From Phycisphaerales bacterium (GTDB lineage: Bacteria; Planctomycetota; Phycisphaerae; Phycisphaerales; UBA1924): a stretch of 64,000 nt of DNA. The DNA lies in the NCBI GenBank assembly GCA_905339235.1, contig CAJPFG010000021.1, positions 62,001 through 126,000 of the forward strand, read 5' to 3'. This document shows, one piece after another, positions 1-9,793 of this stretch (positions within the stretch are counted from its first letter, which is position 1; the number at the start of each line of letters is the position of its first letter). Position numbers and translations under genes: made by a program. The notes under the pieces are model-generated. The model worked only from the letters and a program-made list of their open reading frames with translations. It was not told where the DNA came from and searched no databases.

Positions 1-441
1 CAGGCCCTCGCGCCAATGCACAAACCCGTCGGGCGTCACGCCCAGTTTCACCTTCGCATCCTCCAGCACCTCCAGCCCCAGGTGATCCGGATGGTCCGAC
101 CGATACTCAAACACAAACCGGCTCACCGTGTACGCCTTCCCATCATCCACCACCGCCACCACGGGCGGCGTCCCGCCCGGCTGCGCATCCCCCGGCCGCG
201 CCTCCGGCGGCGGCGCCTCCGGCTTGTCCACTCCCGGCTGCGTCGGCGGCTGATTCCCCGGCTGGATCGCGTTCACATCCAGCGGCGGCTGTTCCTTTGC
301 CTTCGCCACCTCGTTCCCACCCTGACCCATCGCGGGATTCGCCAGCATCGCCAGGCCAAGGCCCAAGCCGGTGACCAGCCACCGAGCACGAAGCAGCCCG
401 CCCAAGCCCGCACAAGAGTCCCACAAGCGTGATGAGCTCAT
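1..441 (-). CDS. secreted protein, N-terminal part only (possible POTRA/ShlB-type)
   Basis: The frame is open from the ATG at 441 to the left edge (147 codons) and continues outside the window. The first ~40 residues form a signal peptide: a hydrophobic run ends in AMG before QGG. A Pro/Gly/Glu-rich linker (residues ~45-90) follows, then a segment (VAVVDDGKAYTVSRFVFEY) that resembles the first POTRA-like stretch of two-partner-secretion outer-membrane transporters (ShlB/FhaC). That family call rests on recollection of planctomycete homologues and is tentative. A purine-rich AAGGATGG lies just upstream of the ATG. It is on the same strand as, and downstream of, the T6SS block, but a ~200-bp gap suggests its own transcription. 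Confidence 0.6.
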   Translation of the reverse strand, partial: MSSSRLWDSCAGLGGLLRARWLVTGLGLGLAMLANPAMGQGGNEVAKAKEQPPLDVNAIQPGNQPPTQPGVDKPEAPPPEARPGDAQPGGTPPVVAVVDDGKAYTVSRFVFEYRSDHPDHLGLEVLEDAKVKLGVTPDGFVHWREGL

Positions 442-644
442 CCGCCATCCTTTTTGACACACTGCACCCGCGCTCCCGGGAAACACACACCACGAGCGCC
501 TGATCCTCAAACCGCGCGAGGCAAGAGCCTAAGCCTCCACGCTCCGTTTGCACACACTATCCGATTTCACACCTTAAATGGAACCCCTCCTACCCGTCAA
601 GTCCCCAAACGCAGTCGCGGCGCAACAACTGCGCTCGCACGCCT
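442..644. other. intergenic region, no gene seen
   Basis: About 200 bases between the end of the TagF-FGE gene and the start of the secreted-protein gene at 441. It is less GC-rich than the flanks around 545-600. No coding pattern or clear hairpin was recognised. It probably holds the promoter of the leftmost gene. Confidence 0.4.
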
Positions 645-3600
645 TCACGGTTTCAAGTACCCATTCGCGTCCAGCGCCGCCTTCATCCGGTCGCCGGCCC
701 CGGCCGCGCCCGCCGCCCGGGGCGCCGAAAACGCCAGCCGGAATCCCACGTCGCTGAACCAGACGGCCGCCGCGGGTCGGATGGCCTGGGGCACTTCCGG
801 GCTGATTTCGGCCGGCGACAACGCGGAAGCACCGATCACCTGGACCTTTTCGCTCCTTCCAATCAGAGATTCCACCGCCGCGCGTGACGCGGGCGCCGCC
901 CCGAGCGCATCGGAATCGTCAAACACATACTCGGCCACGTTTCCGACCAAGTGCCGGAACGGTGGCGCCGGCTCGCCCGCCTCGCCAACCGGGGCGAACC
1001 ACAGAATCCCGTCGTCGGTTTGCACGGCCGGTTCGCGATCTGCCAGCGGCTGCACCCGGGGTGCGCTCGGCGGTCGGTAGATGTTCGAGCCCGGGTACTC
1101 TGGGTCATCTGCCGAGTTGGTCTGCGTGATGAAGTCGTATTGCCGCTTCCAAGTGGCATCGCGGAGGTTTGGAGTTCCGGTCCCGAGCGCCGCCGCAGCC
1201 TTCCACTCCGACGAGGTCGGCAATCGGCACCCTGCCAGCCGGCTCATCAGGGCGGCCGCCTTGGGGGACACCTGCTGAATTGGTGACTGGCCCGAAGGAG
1301 GATCGACTTTCATCCCTTCGGGGTAGTACGGCCTGCCCGTCGTCTTTGAGTTGAGCCGCAGCCAGCCGATCGAAAGATCCCCCTCGCGTGTGGTCGGAGC
1401 GGGGACAATTCGTCCGCTCTGCCAGATCCAGGAGCGCGGCCCTCGCCGTGGATCAACACCCGCGGCCTCCGATTGCGGCAGCCAACCCTGGAACTCGTCC
1501 CATTTCCCCGCCCCGGTAATGACCGCGGAGAACACCGCCACGGACATCTCGGTGGTCGAAAGGAACGACACTGTGTCACCGCCGGCCCCTTCGACACGGC
1601 GGAACTCCATCCGGTGATCCGCTCCCTCGGCCGTAAACGTGTATACCACCGCGTCCGCGCCGCCCTCTGCGAGTTTCCACCCGCTCGCGCCGGGGCCGAG
1701 TTTGCTCAGGTCGAGTTCCGCTCCCTTGCCGCGGAGGGGCTCCAACGCCGCCAGAAGCCCCGCCGCGGCACCGGTCTTCGCGACATCCAACCCGGAAACG
1801 TCGCGAACGAAGGCGTCCATCGCGGCCCGCTGGGCCGCGTCCCGGGCGGACCCGGACTTGGACGCCGCGGCCTCCACGTCTTTCGCAAACGCGAATCGCG
1901 CCAGGTTGTACTTTGCCCACGATGGCAAGGCCGCCATCTGGTCGTCTCCCACCCGCATCCCTTCCATAACCGTCACCGCGGCGGTAACTCCCGCTTCGTC
2001 AGTCGCGTAGCGCGAGGCCCAGTTTGTCCACATGGCCTGCGCGGTCCGTTCCGCTTGCGCTTGCATCGCCTGTCGCCGGCCCGAGTTTGTCACGCGTTCG
2101 AGCACGGGCGCGACTTCTTCCGTCAGTGCCCGTCCGGCGGCGGCGAGGTCCGCCTCGCTCCGAGGCCATTGGCTCGATGCCAGCCCGGTCCACGCAGTAA
2201 TCGCCTCCGAAGCCCGCACGCGAGACAAATCCCCGCGCGCACCGCGCAGGGCTTCGAGCAACTTCGCGGGGTCCGGCTCGGTTCCCAACCGCGACAGGTC
2301 GTCGCACCGCGTCGCCAACGGGGCAAGCGCCAGGCCCAGGTCCTTCCACGCGGGGGATGCCCGCATGGCGCCAAGCAAGATCCCGAGGCTCGCGCGATCC
2401 GCTTCCGCCTCGTTCGCCTGATACCCATCGGCGAGAAGCCGCTCGATCTCCGCGCCGTTGCTCAGCACCTCCCTAACCTGCCCGACCCAGGTTGCCAGCC
2501 CCGTCTTCGCCTCGGCCACCTTAGCGGCATCGCCCGCCACTACCCCGTCCGCGGCCGAACGAAGGGCCGCGTCCCGCCGCGCATCCACCGCCGCCTGCAC
2601 CGCGCCCATGTTCGCTTCGCGCAGTTCGGGGAACTCCTGGGGCATCGCCGCCAGCACGCCGGCCTCCGCGGTCGTCATGGCGGTCCCGAGCGCCTCGGCT
2701 CGCTCGTTGGCGGCTTTCCATCCCAGTTTCGGATCGATGCCCCGCATCGCCGACGCCCACGCCGTCTTCATCGCGGCGCTCGAAACCCCCGCCCGCGACG
2801 CGCGATCTTCGAGATGACCGCGGACGCGCGCGTAGATCTGCTCCAGTTGAGCCTGCGCATCTCCGGCGACCGCCGAAACCTCCGCCTCGACCCCTTTCAT
2901 ATCTCGAAGGATGGCGTCGCGGCTTGCAGGCGTGAACGTCGCGGTGCGGATGAACTTCGCCTCCTTCTCCGTCGCGCGATCAAGCCTCTGCCGCAACGCG
3001 GGATCGACCTTGGCGCCCTCCTCGGCAGCCTCACGCTCGAGGGTCTGGAGCGTTTGTCGGGTCTGGTCCACCATCGCTCCGAACACCCATCCGGTCCGAG
3101 GGTCTCCCGACCCGTTGTCCGCCACAACCGGCGGAGGCGGCGTGGAGGGTGGAGAGGTGGGCGTCGACCCGCTTCCGGTCGTCGGGGGCGTGGAGTTGGT
3201 CTGACTCGGTGTTGGCGGCGGCGGGGGTGGGGGTGACGTTTGGCTTGGAGTGCCGCCACCGCGGGTCGCGAGGAACGCGATCAGCGCGATCACGGCCGCG
3301 GCCCCGACCCCAACCCCGATCATCAGGTTCTTGCGCGACTTTCCGGCCGCCTCGGCCGTCGTAGCGGCTTTCGCGGCCGGGGCGGCCCCGACGCCGCGCA
3401 GTTTTCCCGCCGACCAGTCGCGCACCTTCCCGCTCACTTCTTCCACGAATGCCGATTCGATCGAATACGGAACTTCGGAGGTGGGCGCCAGGCCCTTGCT
3501 TGTCGCTCGCACGCAGAAAAGTTGCGGCGGCTTGGGTTCGCCGACCACCATGTCGAGAAACGGATGCCCCAACGGTTCCAGGATGAGCACCGGCGCCGAG

Positions 3601-4367
3601 TCCGCCAACTCCTGCGAGGCCAAGGCCAGCCACGCCCGCGCCGCCTCGCCCCCTTCACCCAGGCACCTGGGCACGCGAACATGCTGCGCCGCGGGGGCTT
3701 CGATCGCCGACCTCGACATCCGTACGCTCCCGCCGCCGGACCGGAACGCGGCCATCTCGCGCTCGATCTCGTACAAAATGCGCACCAGCCCCTGAGAAGG
3801 TCCCGGCGCGGCCCCCCCCGTCAGGTCCGCGTGCTCGACCAATCGCTTTAACAGCCCGGCCTCTTCACCGGCCCCCGCACCCACGCCGGCGCCGACCAGC
3901 ATGCCCACCTGATCTTCGAGGCTGCGGCGTGCCTCACCGATGGCCAACCGAACCAGTTCCGCCGAGTTAGTCTGAGTGACCTTGGCTTCGACCTGCTCGA
4001 GTCTCGGAACGATCTGGGAGAAGGCCCAAGCCGCGGGCACACCCTCGACCATCGCGCACACGACCATGGGGTACTTGGTGCGGCCCTTCCCGTCGCGGCT
4101 GGCCCACATCCGCCCGATGATGAGCCCCTCGGGCACGCGCCAGTACAAGAGGTGCTTGAACCCGGCCAGCCGCTGGTCATCGCGCAGGCGTTCCCAGGCC
4201 CCCGAGTCGATATTCCCGGCAAGCCCTTCGGCGTAGAGGACGCGCTTGGCTTTCACGAGCGCATCGCAGTCCAGGCCGATCTCCTCGATGTGATCGTCCC
4301 AGCCCGGGTGCTTCCCGAAAGCCGCCACATGAACACGAACCCCTCTGGTCGGACCGTCCTTAGCCAT
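645..4367 (-). CDS. TagF-like domain / transmembrane / FGE-like (TagR-like) fusion protein, T6SS-associated
   Basis: 1240 aa. The N-terminus (~10-170) matches the TagF-type T6SS accessory domain: AAFGKHPGWDDH, then LLYWRVPEGLIIGRMWASRDGKGRTKYP in the manner of TagF. TagF proteins repress T6SS post-translationally in other bacteria. Residues ~348-367 form one membrane helix, followed by a Pro/Thr-rich linker and a long helical Ala/Glu-rich region. The last ~250 residues are FGE-sulfatase-like (GCRLPTSSEW, GNVAEYV, DVGFRLAF). The usual RGGSW region reads IGASAL and no catalytic Cys pair is seen, so it is probably non-enzymatic, like P. aeruginosa TagR. Inferred topology: TagF domain inside, FGE domain in the periplasm. 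The ATG at 4367 has GGAG six bases upstream. An earlier in-frame ATG at 4430 would overlap tssM by 16 bases. Confidence 0.8.
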   Translation of the reverse strand: MAKDGPTRGVRVHVAAFGKHPGWDDHIEEIGLDCDALVKAKRVLYAEGLAGNIDSGAWERLRDDQRLAGFKHLLYWRVPEGLIIGRMWASRDGKGRTKYPMVVCAMVEGVPAAWAFSQIVPRLEQVEAKVTQTNSAELVRLAIGEARRSLEDQVGMLVGAGVGAGAGEEAGLLKRLVEHADLTGGAAPGPSQGLVRILYEIEREMAAFRSGGGSVRMSRSAIEAPAAQHVRVPRCLGEGGEAARAWLALASQELADSAPVLILEPLGHPFLDMVVGEPKPPQLFCVRATSKGLAPTSEVPYSIESAFVEEVSGKVRDWSAGKLRGVGAAPAAKAATTAEAAGKSRKNLMIGVGVGAAAVIALIAFLATRGGGTPSQTSPPPPPPPTPSQTNSTPPTTGSGSTPTSPPSTPPPPVVADNGSGDPRTGWVFGAMVDQTRQTLQTLEREAAEEGAKVDPALRQRLDRATEKEAKFIRTATFTPASRDAILRDMKGVEAEVSAVAGDAQAQLEQIYARVRGHLEDRASRAGVSSAAMKTAWASAMRGIDPKLGWKAANERAEALGTAMTTAEAGVLAAMPQEFPELREANMGAVQAAVDARRDAALRSAADGVVAGDAAKVAEAKTGLATWVGQVREVLSNGAEIERLLADGYQANEAEADRASLGILLGAMRASPAWKDLGLALAPLATRCDDLSRLGTEPDPAKLLEALRGARGDLSRVRASEAITAWTGLASSQWPRSEADLAAAGRALTEEVAPVLERVTNSGRRQAMQAQAERTAQAMWTNWASRYATDEAGVTAAVTVMEGMRVGDDQMAALPSWAKYNLARFAFAKDVEAAASKSGSARDAAQRAAMDAFVRDVSGLDVAKTGAAAGLLAALEPLRGKGAELDLSKLGPGASGWKLAEGGADAVVYTFTAEGADHRMEFRRVEGAGGDTVSFLSTTEMSVAVFSAVITGAGKWDEFQGWLPQSEAAGVDPRRGPRSWIWQSGRIVPAPTTREGDLSIGWLRLNSKTTGRPYYPEGMKVDPPSGQSPIQQVSPKAAALMSRLAGCRLPTSSEWKAAAALGTGTPNLRDATWKRQYDFITQTNSADDPEYPGSNIYRPPSAPRVQPLADREPAVQTDDGILWFAPVGEAGEPAPPFRHLVGNVAEYVFDDSDALGAAPASRAAVESLIGRSEKVQVIGASALSPAEISPEVPQAIRPAAAVWFSDVGFRLAFSAPRAAGAAGAGDRMKAALDANGYLKP

Positions 4368-4414
4368 CGCTTGCTCCGGAGCCCGCGCCGTCTTGGACGC
4401 GGGCCCACTGCTGG

Positions 4415-7400
4415 TTACTGATCCGGCCACTCACGCCACGTCGGCCACGCGCTCCGCGCCGGCACTTTGGCGTCTTTGTCCAGCGTCACGTCCAGCCAGA
4501 GGTAGTACCCCCCGCCCGACACAAACACCCGCCACGCCCCCGCGTCGGTCGTCATACCCCCGCCGCTCTCCAGCACGCCCGCCTTCAGCACGTGCCAGCG
4601 CCCCGGCAGCGCGATCTCGGCCGCGGGCTTGACCTGCTGGCGATCCCCCTGCGGCGGATCGTTCGCGAAGAAGCCGATGGAGGCCGTCTGCCCTTCGGGC
4701 AGAGGGAGCGGCAGCCTCAGTTTCTCCGCTTTCGCCGGATCGATCGCGGTCGTGAGATTGAACGCCTCGCCCACCGGCGTGTCGCCGATGTAGAGCCTCG
4801 CGTACCGGAACCTGTCCGACGCAAGGTCGCCGGCGCCGCCCCGCGGGGGTTGCGGCGGGTTCCCCGTCGGAACAACCCCGGCTCCCAGATTCCTCGCCGA
4901 CCCCAGCGAGTCCACCACGGCCCGCAGTTTGCCGAACCACACCCGGGTCGCCTCGTTTCGATTCACGAAGTTGTCGCCGGAAAGTTCTCGCAGTTGCGCA
5001 TCGATCTCCTGCTCCAGTTCGTCGTCACGCACGCCCGAGTTGCCGCTGCCGGTGCCCAGCGCGCCGGCGAGTTTTTGCACCGCCTCCGCGGCGGCCCGAA
5101 CCTGCGCCTGCGTCAGGTCCGGGGCCGTGTCCGGACAGGTGACCAGCGGCACTCCGCGCGAGGCGCCCAGCAGCGCATCTCGCGCGCCCTTCAGGTCGGG
5201 GTTCGTGGCGTCGATGAGCAGCCGCACGCCGTGAAGTTCCGCGTCATTCCAGTACTTGAGCCCGCGCCCCTGCTGGCGGTAGGCCGCGAAGTATCGCTTC
5301 TTCACTTTCCCGTCGATCCAGAGTTTCACGAGTTCGTCCCGTGCGTCCGTGGGTGTCTTGCGGGCCAGCCCCTTCCAGGCGCGGAGTTGCTCCGAGAAGT
5401 CCTCCTGGAAGGCCTTGTTCTCCAGCCCGGCGAAGTGCTCGGGTATATCCCGCTTGTCGCGGTCATACCCCGAAGGCCGGATCGACGCGGGGATCGCGTC
5501 GTAGGCCTCCAGCGAGTACTTCATGAGTTTTTCGAGTTCGTCGCGGATCTCGTTGGGGAACGCGTCCTGCAATCCCGTGCGGAACTCGTCCCAGGTCCCC
5601 ACGCTGGCGCGGCTGCGGTCCAGCGCCTGCGTCCGCCAGTACCCCGCGAACCTCGTGGCGTAGTCGCCGGCGATTTGCCCCGCGAGGCGGTACGACCGGT
5701 CGTCCTTGATCGCGTCGGCTCCCATGACTTTCGGCTTGCCGGGGCTGTCGGGCTGCACGAGCCGGAACATCTGGTCGTAGTCGCCCATGATCTCCTTAGC
5801 CGCCTCGATGTGGAACTGCCGGTCGAACTCCTCCTTGCCCCTGAGGTCCGTCAGCGGGATGCTCGGGGTCGTGAGTTTCTTCATGGGACGCGACGCGTCC
5901 TGGCCGTCCAGCCGTTCATCCGCCAACTGCTTCACGCGCTCGGCGAGCAGGTCGGAGTCCTTGGGCCAGTGCGAGATCGCGTACATCACCGACTCGTACT
6001 GACGCCGGCCGGCCGCGATGTCCACGATGCGTCGTGAGACGCGGATGGACTCCAGGCGATCGTCGTCCATGTCCTTCTTCTGGCCCTCGTCCAGCAGGCG
6101 AAGGCCCGAGGATGTGCCGGACCACGCCGTCCACGATCCCACGGTGTCGCCCGCGTTCTTCGCGGAATCCGTGATCTCCGAAAAGTCCGCGGTCAACGTG
6201 CGAATGCGCCCCGCCTGCGCATCCGGGATCGGCTTGGCGGCTTCGCTGAGAGATTCAAGGGCCTTCTCGTAGCACGCCCATCGCGACCCGTACGCCCGCG
6301 CCTCTTCACGATCTGCCCGGCCCGGAGTGACCATCGAAGCCACCGCCCGGATTTCGGTTTCCCGCTTCTTGAGTTCCGCCGCGACGCGCTCCCCAACTTC
6401 CTTGCGCTTGCCCGCCAGTTTGTCCCGAAGGTCGCGGAGCACGGGCGGTTCGGCCGCCTCCAGCGCCTTCGCGATGGCCTCGGGCTTGCCCTCGCCCGGC
6501 GACCCCGGCAACTGCTCGATCAACTGATCGAAGTAGGCCTCGACCGAAGATTGCAACTGCTTTCCCGCTTTGGCGAGCAGCGCCACCGGATCGTCCGCGT
6601 CGGCGCCGAGGCTCTCCACCGCGTCGTCGATCTCCTTCTTCCCCTGCGCGATCTTCTCCAGGCTCGACTTCGCGTCCTGCTCGAACCTGGAGTATTCGCC
6701 CGGGTTTCGCGGGTTCTGGCCCACTTCAGACGCCGCCCCGCCCTTCTGCAGCGACGACATCCGGCGGAGTTCCGCCTCGCCATCGCGGAACTTCACCAAG
6801 CCCGCCTGAAGTTTGTTCAGGCGATACATGTCACTGCCTTCGCTAGCCCCGCCCAGGGCCAGCAGGTGCGCGATCAGGCGGTCGGCCGCGTCGCTCACCG
6901 TGTTGACCGATCTCGTCTCCTTGCCGCCCAGCAGGTCGGAAGGCGACACTCCCTTGCCGAATCCGTCCGGGTACGCGTTCGCCACCGCCTTGGCGAACGT
7001 GTCCTTCGCACCCTTGTAGGCCTTTTGATCCGTGTACACCGGTCCGGGAAGGACGTAGCGGAACATCGCGTCGGCATCGATCGCCGGGCGCGGCCCGCCC
7101 CTGGACTTGGGCTTCGTCCCCTTCGCTTCGTCCACCCCCTCCTTGAGCGCGGCGAGCAACCCGCCGCCCTCGCACGCCGGTTCCTTCTCATGGGCGTAGG
7201 TCTGCAGCCGCACCAACTGCGCCAACGCCGCGACGGCGTTGTCGTCCCACCGCTGCTCGTTCTGCAGCCGGCTTCGCACCTCTTCGAGCAGCGGCGAAAT
7301 CGTCGTCGCCTCGAGGATCGCGCGGTGCGCCTTCTGCTGTTCTTCCACGAACCCGTCGCCGAACCCCAGGAACGGCCCGATCGGCTTGGCGATCGCGGGC

Positions 7401-9043
7401 GTGTCGATGCGGCCCATGGACTTGTCCGCGCGGCGCTGCGTTTCCTCGATCACCTTCACCGGCGTATCGAAATCGTCGCCCAGGAGCGAGGTATCTTCGA
7501 ACGGCGTGCTCCCGGTGAACACGGGCGCGGCCGCGGCGTTCTGCGGGTCGCGCGCGAGCACCGTGAGGTTCATCGGATCAACGCCCTTCGCTGAATCCCC
7601 CAGGAATGCGGTGCGGGCGTTGCGCCAAAAGATGCTCGGCGGGCCCAGCGAGGTCTTGAACCCGAAATACCCCAGCACCGTCAGCCCGGCGATGATGATC
7701 GTGGCCGCCATGGCGGTTCCCACGACGAGCGCCCTCTGGCGCTGCAGCGTCTTGCTGACGTTGACCGCGCGCGTGACCAGCCCTTTCTCGCGGAAGACCT
7801 TGGCCATGAACACATCGCGCAGGAAGTACGACTTGTCCTTGTCCCATTCCTTACCGCCGGGGATCGCCTCCACGTCCACTCCCAGGGCCTGCGCCAGCGT
7901 GACGTCCAGGGCCTGGCCCTCGCGCATCGAACTCGTGAAGTAGATCCCGCGCAGGAAGAGCGGCTTGGGGCTCCACTCGCCGGCGACGAAGATCATCTCC
8001 AGGTACCGCCGCAGGCGCGGCGCGATCCGCATCAGGTTGTCGGGCAACTCGAACATCTCGTCCACCTGATCGGTGCGGCGCGCGTTCGCGTCCGACGTGT
8101 GGATGGGGTTCTGCAGCAGGCCGAATCGGCGCCGGATCAGCCTCTGCCGAACGCTGTCCAGGTGCTTGTCCACCGTCGCCGGGTCGAACTTCTCGTCCAG
8201 GTTCGCGGGGTTGCTCCATCCCAGGATCTGGTGTTGCACCGACGGGTCGGTCAGCGACTCGAAGAAGTCGCGGAACCCGATGATCTTGTCGCACTTGGTC
8301 ACGATCACGCTGACCGGGAACCGCACGTCCAGCGTGCGCTGCACCACGTCCAACTGCCGCGCGATCGCACCCGCCGTCTGCTCGATCTTCTCCGAACTGT
8401 CCTTCAGCAGGCTCTCCGACGAGATCACCAGCAGCAGGCCGTTGATCGGGCAGCGCGGCCGCGCGGTCTTCATCATCTTTAAGAACTGCTTCCACTCCGG
8501 GTCCTCTTCCGTCATGAACATGCGACCGGCGGTATCGAGCACCACCGAGTGGTTCGTGAACCACCAGTGCATGTTCAGCGTTCCGCCCGCGCCCTGCAGG
8601 CAATCCTGGAGCCCCGGGGGGAATCCGACGTTGCAGTGCCGCAGCGCCTCGGTCTTTCCCGAGCCCGCCGGGCCGACAAGCAGGAACCAGGGCAGGCTGT
8701 ACAGGTCCTTGCCGGCCGCCTTAAACGTCGTCACGCCCTCCTCGAACTTCTTGCGGAGGTCGTCCATGCGGGCCTTCTGGGCGGGGTCGGCCCCCGCGCG
8801 CCCGGAGCCTTTCGAGAGCATCGCGGTGAACGGCCCGCTCTTGGTCTTGTCTTTCAGGAACAGGATCAGTTTGTACAGCAGCAGGATCAGGACCAGGGCG
8901 ATCACGCCAATGGCGATCCACTTGAAGAGCACCTGCTGCGGGCCCGGGATGAACGCCAGCCCCACCGACATGATCCCGGCGCCCCCAGCCAGCATCACCA
9001 GCGCCTGCACCGGCCTTGGAAGATTCGAGAACAGACTGAACAT
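4415..9043 (-). CDS. tssM: T6SS inner-membrane protein TssM (IcmF)
   Basis: 1542 aa, longer than many TssM proteins (~1100-1300). TssM bridges the inner membrane and periplasm in the TssJLM complex. Two N-terminal helices (~13-33 and 40-63) precede a cytoplasmic NTPase domain with Walker A GPAGSGKT (124-131), a switch DTAG (170-173) and TKCD (249-252) for base recognition. A third helix (~435-465, ALVVGTAMAATIIIAGL) precedes a large periplasmic part. The ATG at 9043 has GGAGG seven bases upstream. It follows tssL by 38 bases and runs into the TagF-FGE gene, so the set is probably one operon. The family call is firm. Confidence 0.93.
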   Translation of the reverse strand: MFSLFSNLPRPVQALVMLAGGAGIMSVGLAFIPGPQQVLFKWIAIGVIALVLILLLYKLILFLKDKTKSGPFTAMLSKGSGRAGADPAQKARMDDLRKKFEEGVTTFKAAGKDLYSLPWFLLVGPAGSGKTEALRHCNVGFPPGLQDCLQGAGGTLNMHWWFTNHSVVLDTAGRMFMTEEDPEWKQFLKMMKTARPRCPINGLLLVISSESLLKDSSEKIEQTAGAIARQLDVVQRTLDVRFPVSVIVTKCDKIIGFRDFFESLTDPSVQHQILGWSNPANLDEKFDPATVDKHLDSVRQRLIRRRFGLLQNPIHTSDANARRTDQVDEMFELPDNLMRIAPRLRRYLEMIFVAGEWSPKPLFLRGIYFTSSMREGQALDVTLAQALGVDVEAIPGGKEWDKDKSYFLRDVFMAKVFREKGLVTRAVNVSKTLQRQRALVVGTAMAATIIIAGLTVLGYFGFKTSLGPPSIFWRNARTAFLGDSAKGVDPMNLTVLARDPQNAAAAPVFTGSTPFEDTSLLGDDFDTPVKVIEETQRRADKSMGRIDTPAIAKPIGPFLGFGDGFVEEQQKAHRAILEATTISPLLEEVRSRLQNEQRWDDNAVAALAQLVRLQTYAHEKEPACEGGGLLAALKEGVDEAKGTKPKSRGGPRPAIDADAMFRYVLPGPVYTDQKAYKGAKDTFAKAVANAYPDGFGKGVSPSDLLGGKETRSVNTVSDAADRLIAHLLALGGASEGSDMYRLNKLQAGLVKFRDGEAELRRMSSLQKGGAASEVGQNPRNPGEYSRFEQDAKSSLEKIAQGKKEIDDAVESLGADADDPVALLAKAGKQLQSSVEAYFDQLIEQLPGSPGEGKPEAIAKALEAAEPPVLRDLRDKLAGKRKEVGERVAAELKKRETEIRAVASMVTPGRADREEARAYGSRWACYEKALESLSEAAKPIPDAQAGRIRTLTADFSEITDSAKNAGDTVGSWTAWSGTSSGLRLLDEGQKKDMDDDRLESIRVSRRIVDIAAGRRQYESVMYAISHWPKDSDLLAERVKQLADERLDGQDASRPMKKLTTPSIPLTDLRGKEEFDRQFHIEAAKEIMGDYDQMFRLVQPDSPGKPKVMGADAIKDDRSYRLAGQIAGDYATRFAGYWRTQALDRSRASVGTWDEFRTGLQDAFPNEIRDELEKLMKYSLEAYDAIPASIRPSGYDRDKRDIPEHFAGLENKAFQEDFSEQLRAWKGLARKTPTDARDELVKLWIDGKVKKRYFAAYRQQGRGLKYWNDAELHGVRLLIDATNPDLKGARDALLGASRGVPLVTCPDTAPDLTQAQVRAAAEAVQKLAGALGTGSGNSGVRDDELEQEIDAQLRELSGDNFVNRNEATRVWFGKLRAVVDSLGSARNLGAGVVPTGNPPQPPRGGAGDLASDRFRYARLYIGDTPVGEAFNLTTAIDPAKAEKLRLPLPLPEGQTASIGFFANDPPQGDRQQVKPAAEIALPGRWHVLKAGVLESGGGMTTDAGAWRVFVSGGGYYLWLDVTLDKDAKVPARSAWPTWREWPDQ

Positions 9044-9081
9044 GCCGCGCCTCCCGCTCTCTCAGCCCCTCACCCGCCCGT

Positions 9082-9774
9082 TCACGCCCCCGGCTTGCCC
9101 TGCCCCGCGCTGATCTGCTGCAGCGAATCGGTCAGGTGCTTGCTCGCGTCGCGGAACAACTGCACATACGCCACGATCAAGACCCCGACCATCACCACCA
9201 GCACGATCATCAGCCCGGTCAGGCTGCGGTTTGGCGGCAGGGTCAGGTTCCGAGTATCCACATTCTCGTACGCGTCCGGGCAGATCCGCGCGGCCTGGTC
9301 CGCGTCGATCATTCCCCGCATCCTCGCCGAGATCTCCAGCATCTTCCGGCGGATGTAGTCGGGCTGACCCGTGTACAGACCCGTGAACCCCAGCCCGATG
9401 CACACATAGAAAACCGCCAGCCGCATCGTCGCCGACTCGCCGGGGTCCTTCAGCGCATCTTCCAGCAAATCCCAGAACTTTTCCTCGAACCCCAGTTCGC
9501 CCAGTTCGTGGCTGATGGGCTTCCACCCGGGCGGCAGTTTGCTGTTCAGGATCATCGAGTCGGTAAAGAACACCATCACCTTTTCGGCCTCGCCATACGG
9601 GCCCGCCAGCCCCGGCGTCTGCTCGGCCTTCTGCCGCATCTCGGCGAAAATCGCCTTCAACTCCGATCGCACGATGCCCCAGTCCGAGCGACCGCCCTTG
9701 CGCCCCAGCCGATTGAGGCGGCAGACATATTGAAAGAGCGGCTCGCAGATTTCTACCAGTGTTGGTGTTGCCAT
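9082..9774 (-). CDS. tssL: T6SS inner-membrane protein TssL (DotU)
   Basis: 230 aa, a short DotU-type protein without a C-terminal OmpA-like peptidoglycan-binding domain. A cytoplasmic helical domain carries FFTDSMILNS and the family signature CIGLGFTGLY. A single C-terminal membrane anchor follows (~183-207, LMIVLVVMVGVLIVAYV) with a short tail. It partners TssM in the membrane complex. It lies 19 bases after tssK and 38 bases before tssM, so co-transcription is likely. Peptidoglycan anchoring must come from another protein if it is needed here. Confidence 0.92.
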   Translation of the reverse strand: MATPTLVEICEPLFQYVCRLNRLGRKGGRSDWGIVRSELKAIFAEMRQKAEQTPGLAGPYGEAEKVMVFFTDSMILNSKLPPGWKPISHELGELGFEEKFWDLLEDALKDPGESATMRLAVFYVCIGLGFTGLYTGQPDYIRRKMLEISARMRGMIDADQAARICPDAYENVDTRNLTLPPNRSLTGLMIVLVVMVGVLIVAYVQLFRDASKHLTDSLQQISAGQGKPGA

Positions 9775-9793
9775 CGGTCATTCCCGCCTTGAG

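Noticed and set aside
1473..3236. Long plus-strand open frame (587 aa) inside the TagF-FGE gene
   Set aside because: Arg/Pro/His-rich composition typical of antisense frames in GC-rich DNA; no domain seen; the opposite strand has clear homology.
3130..3240. Repetitive Pro/Thr codon tract in the TagF fusion
   Set aside because: Encodes a flexible linker after the membrane helix; not a regular tandem repeat with a fixed unit.
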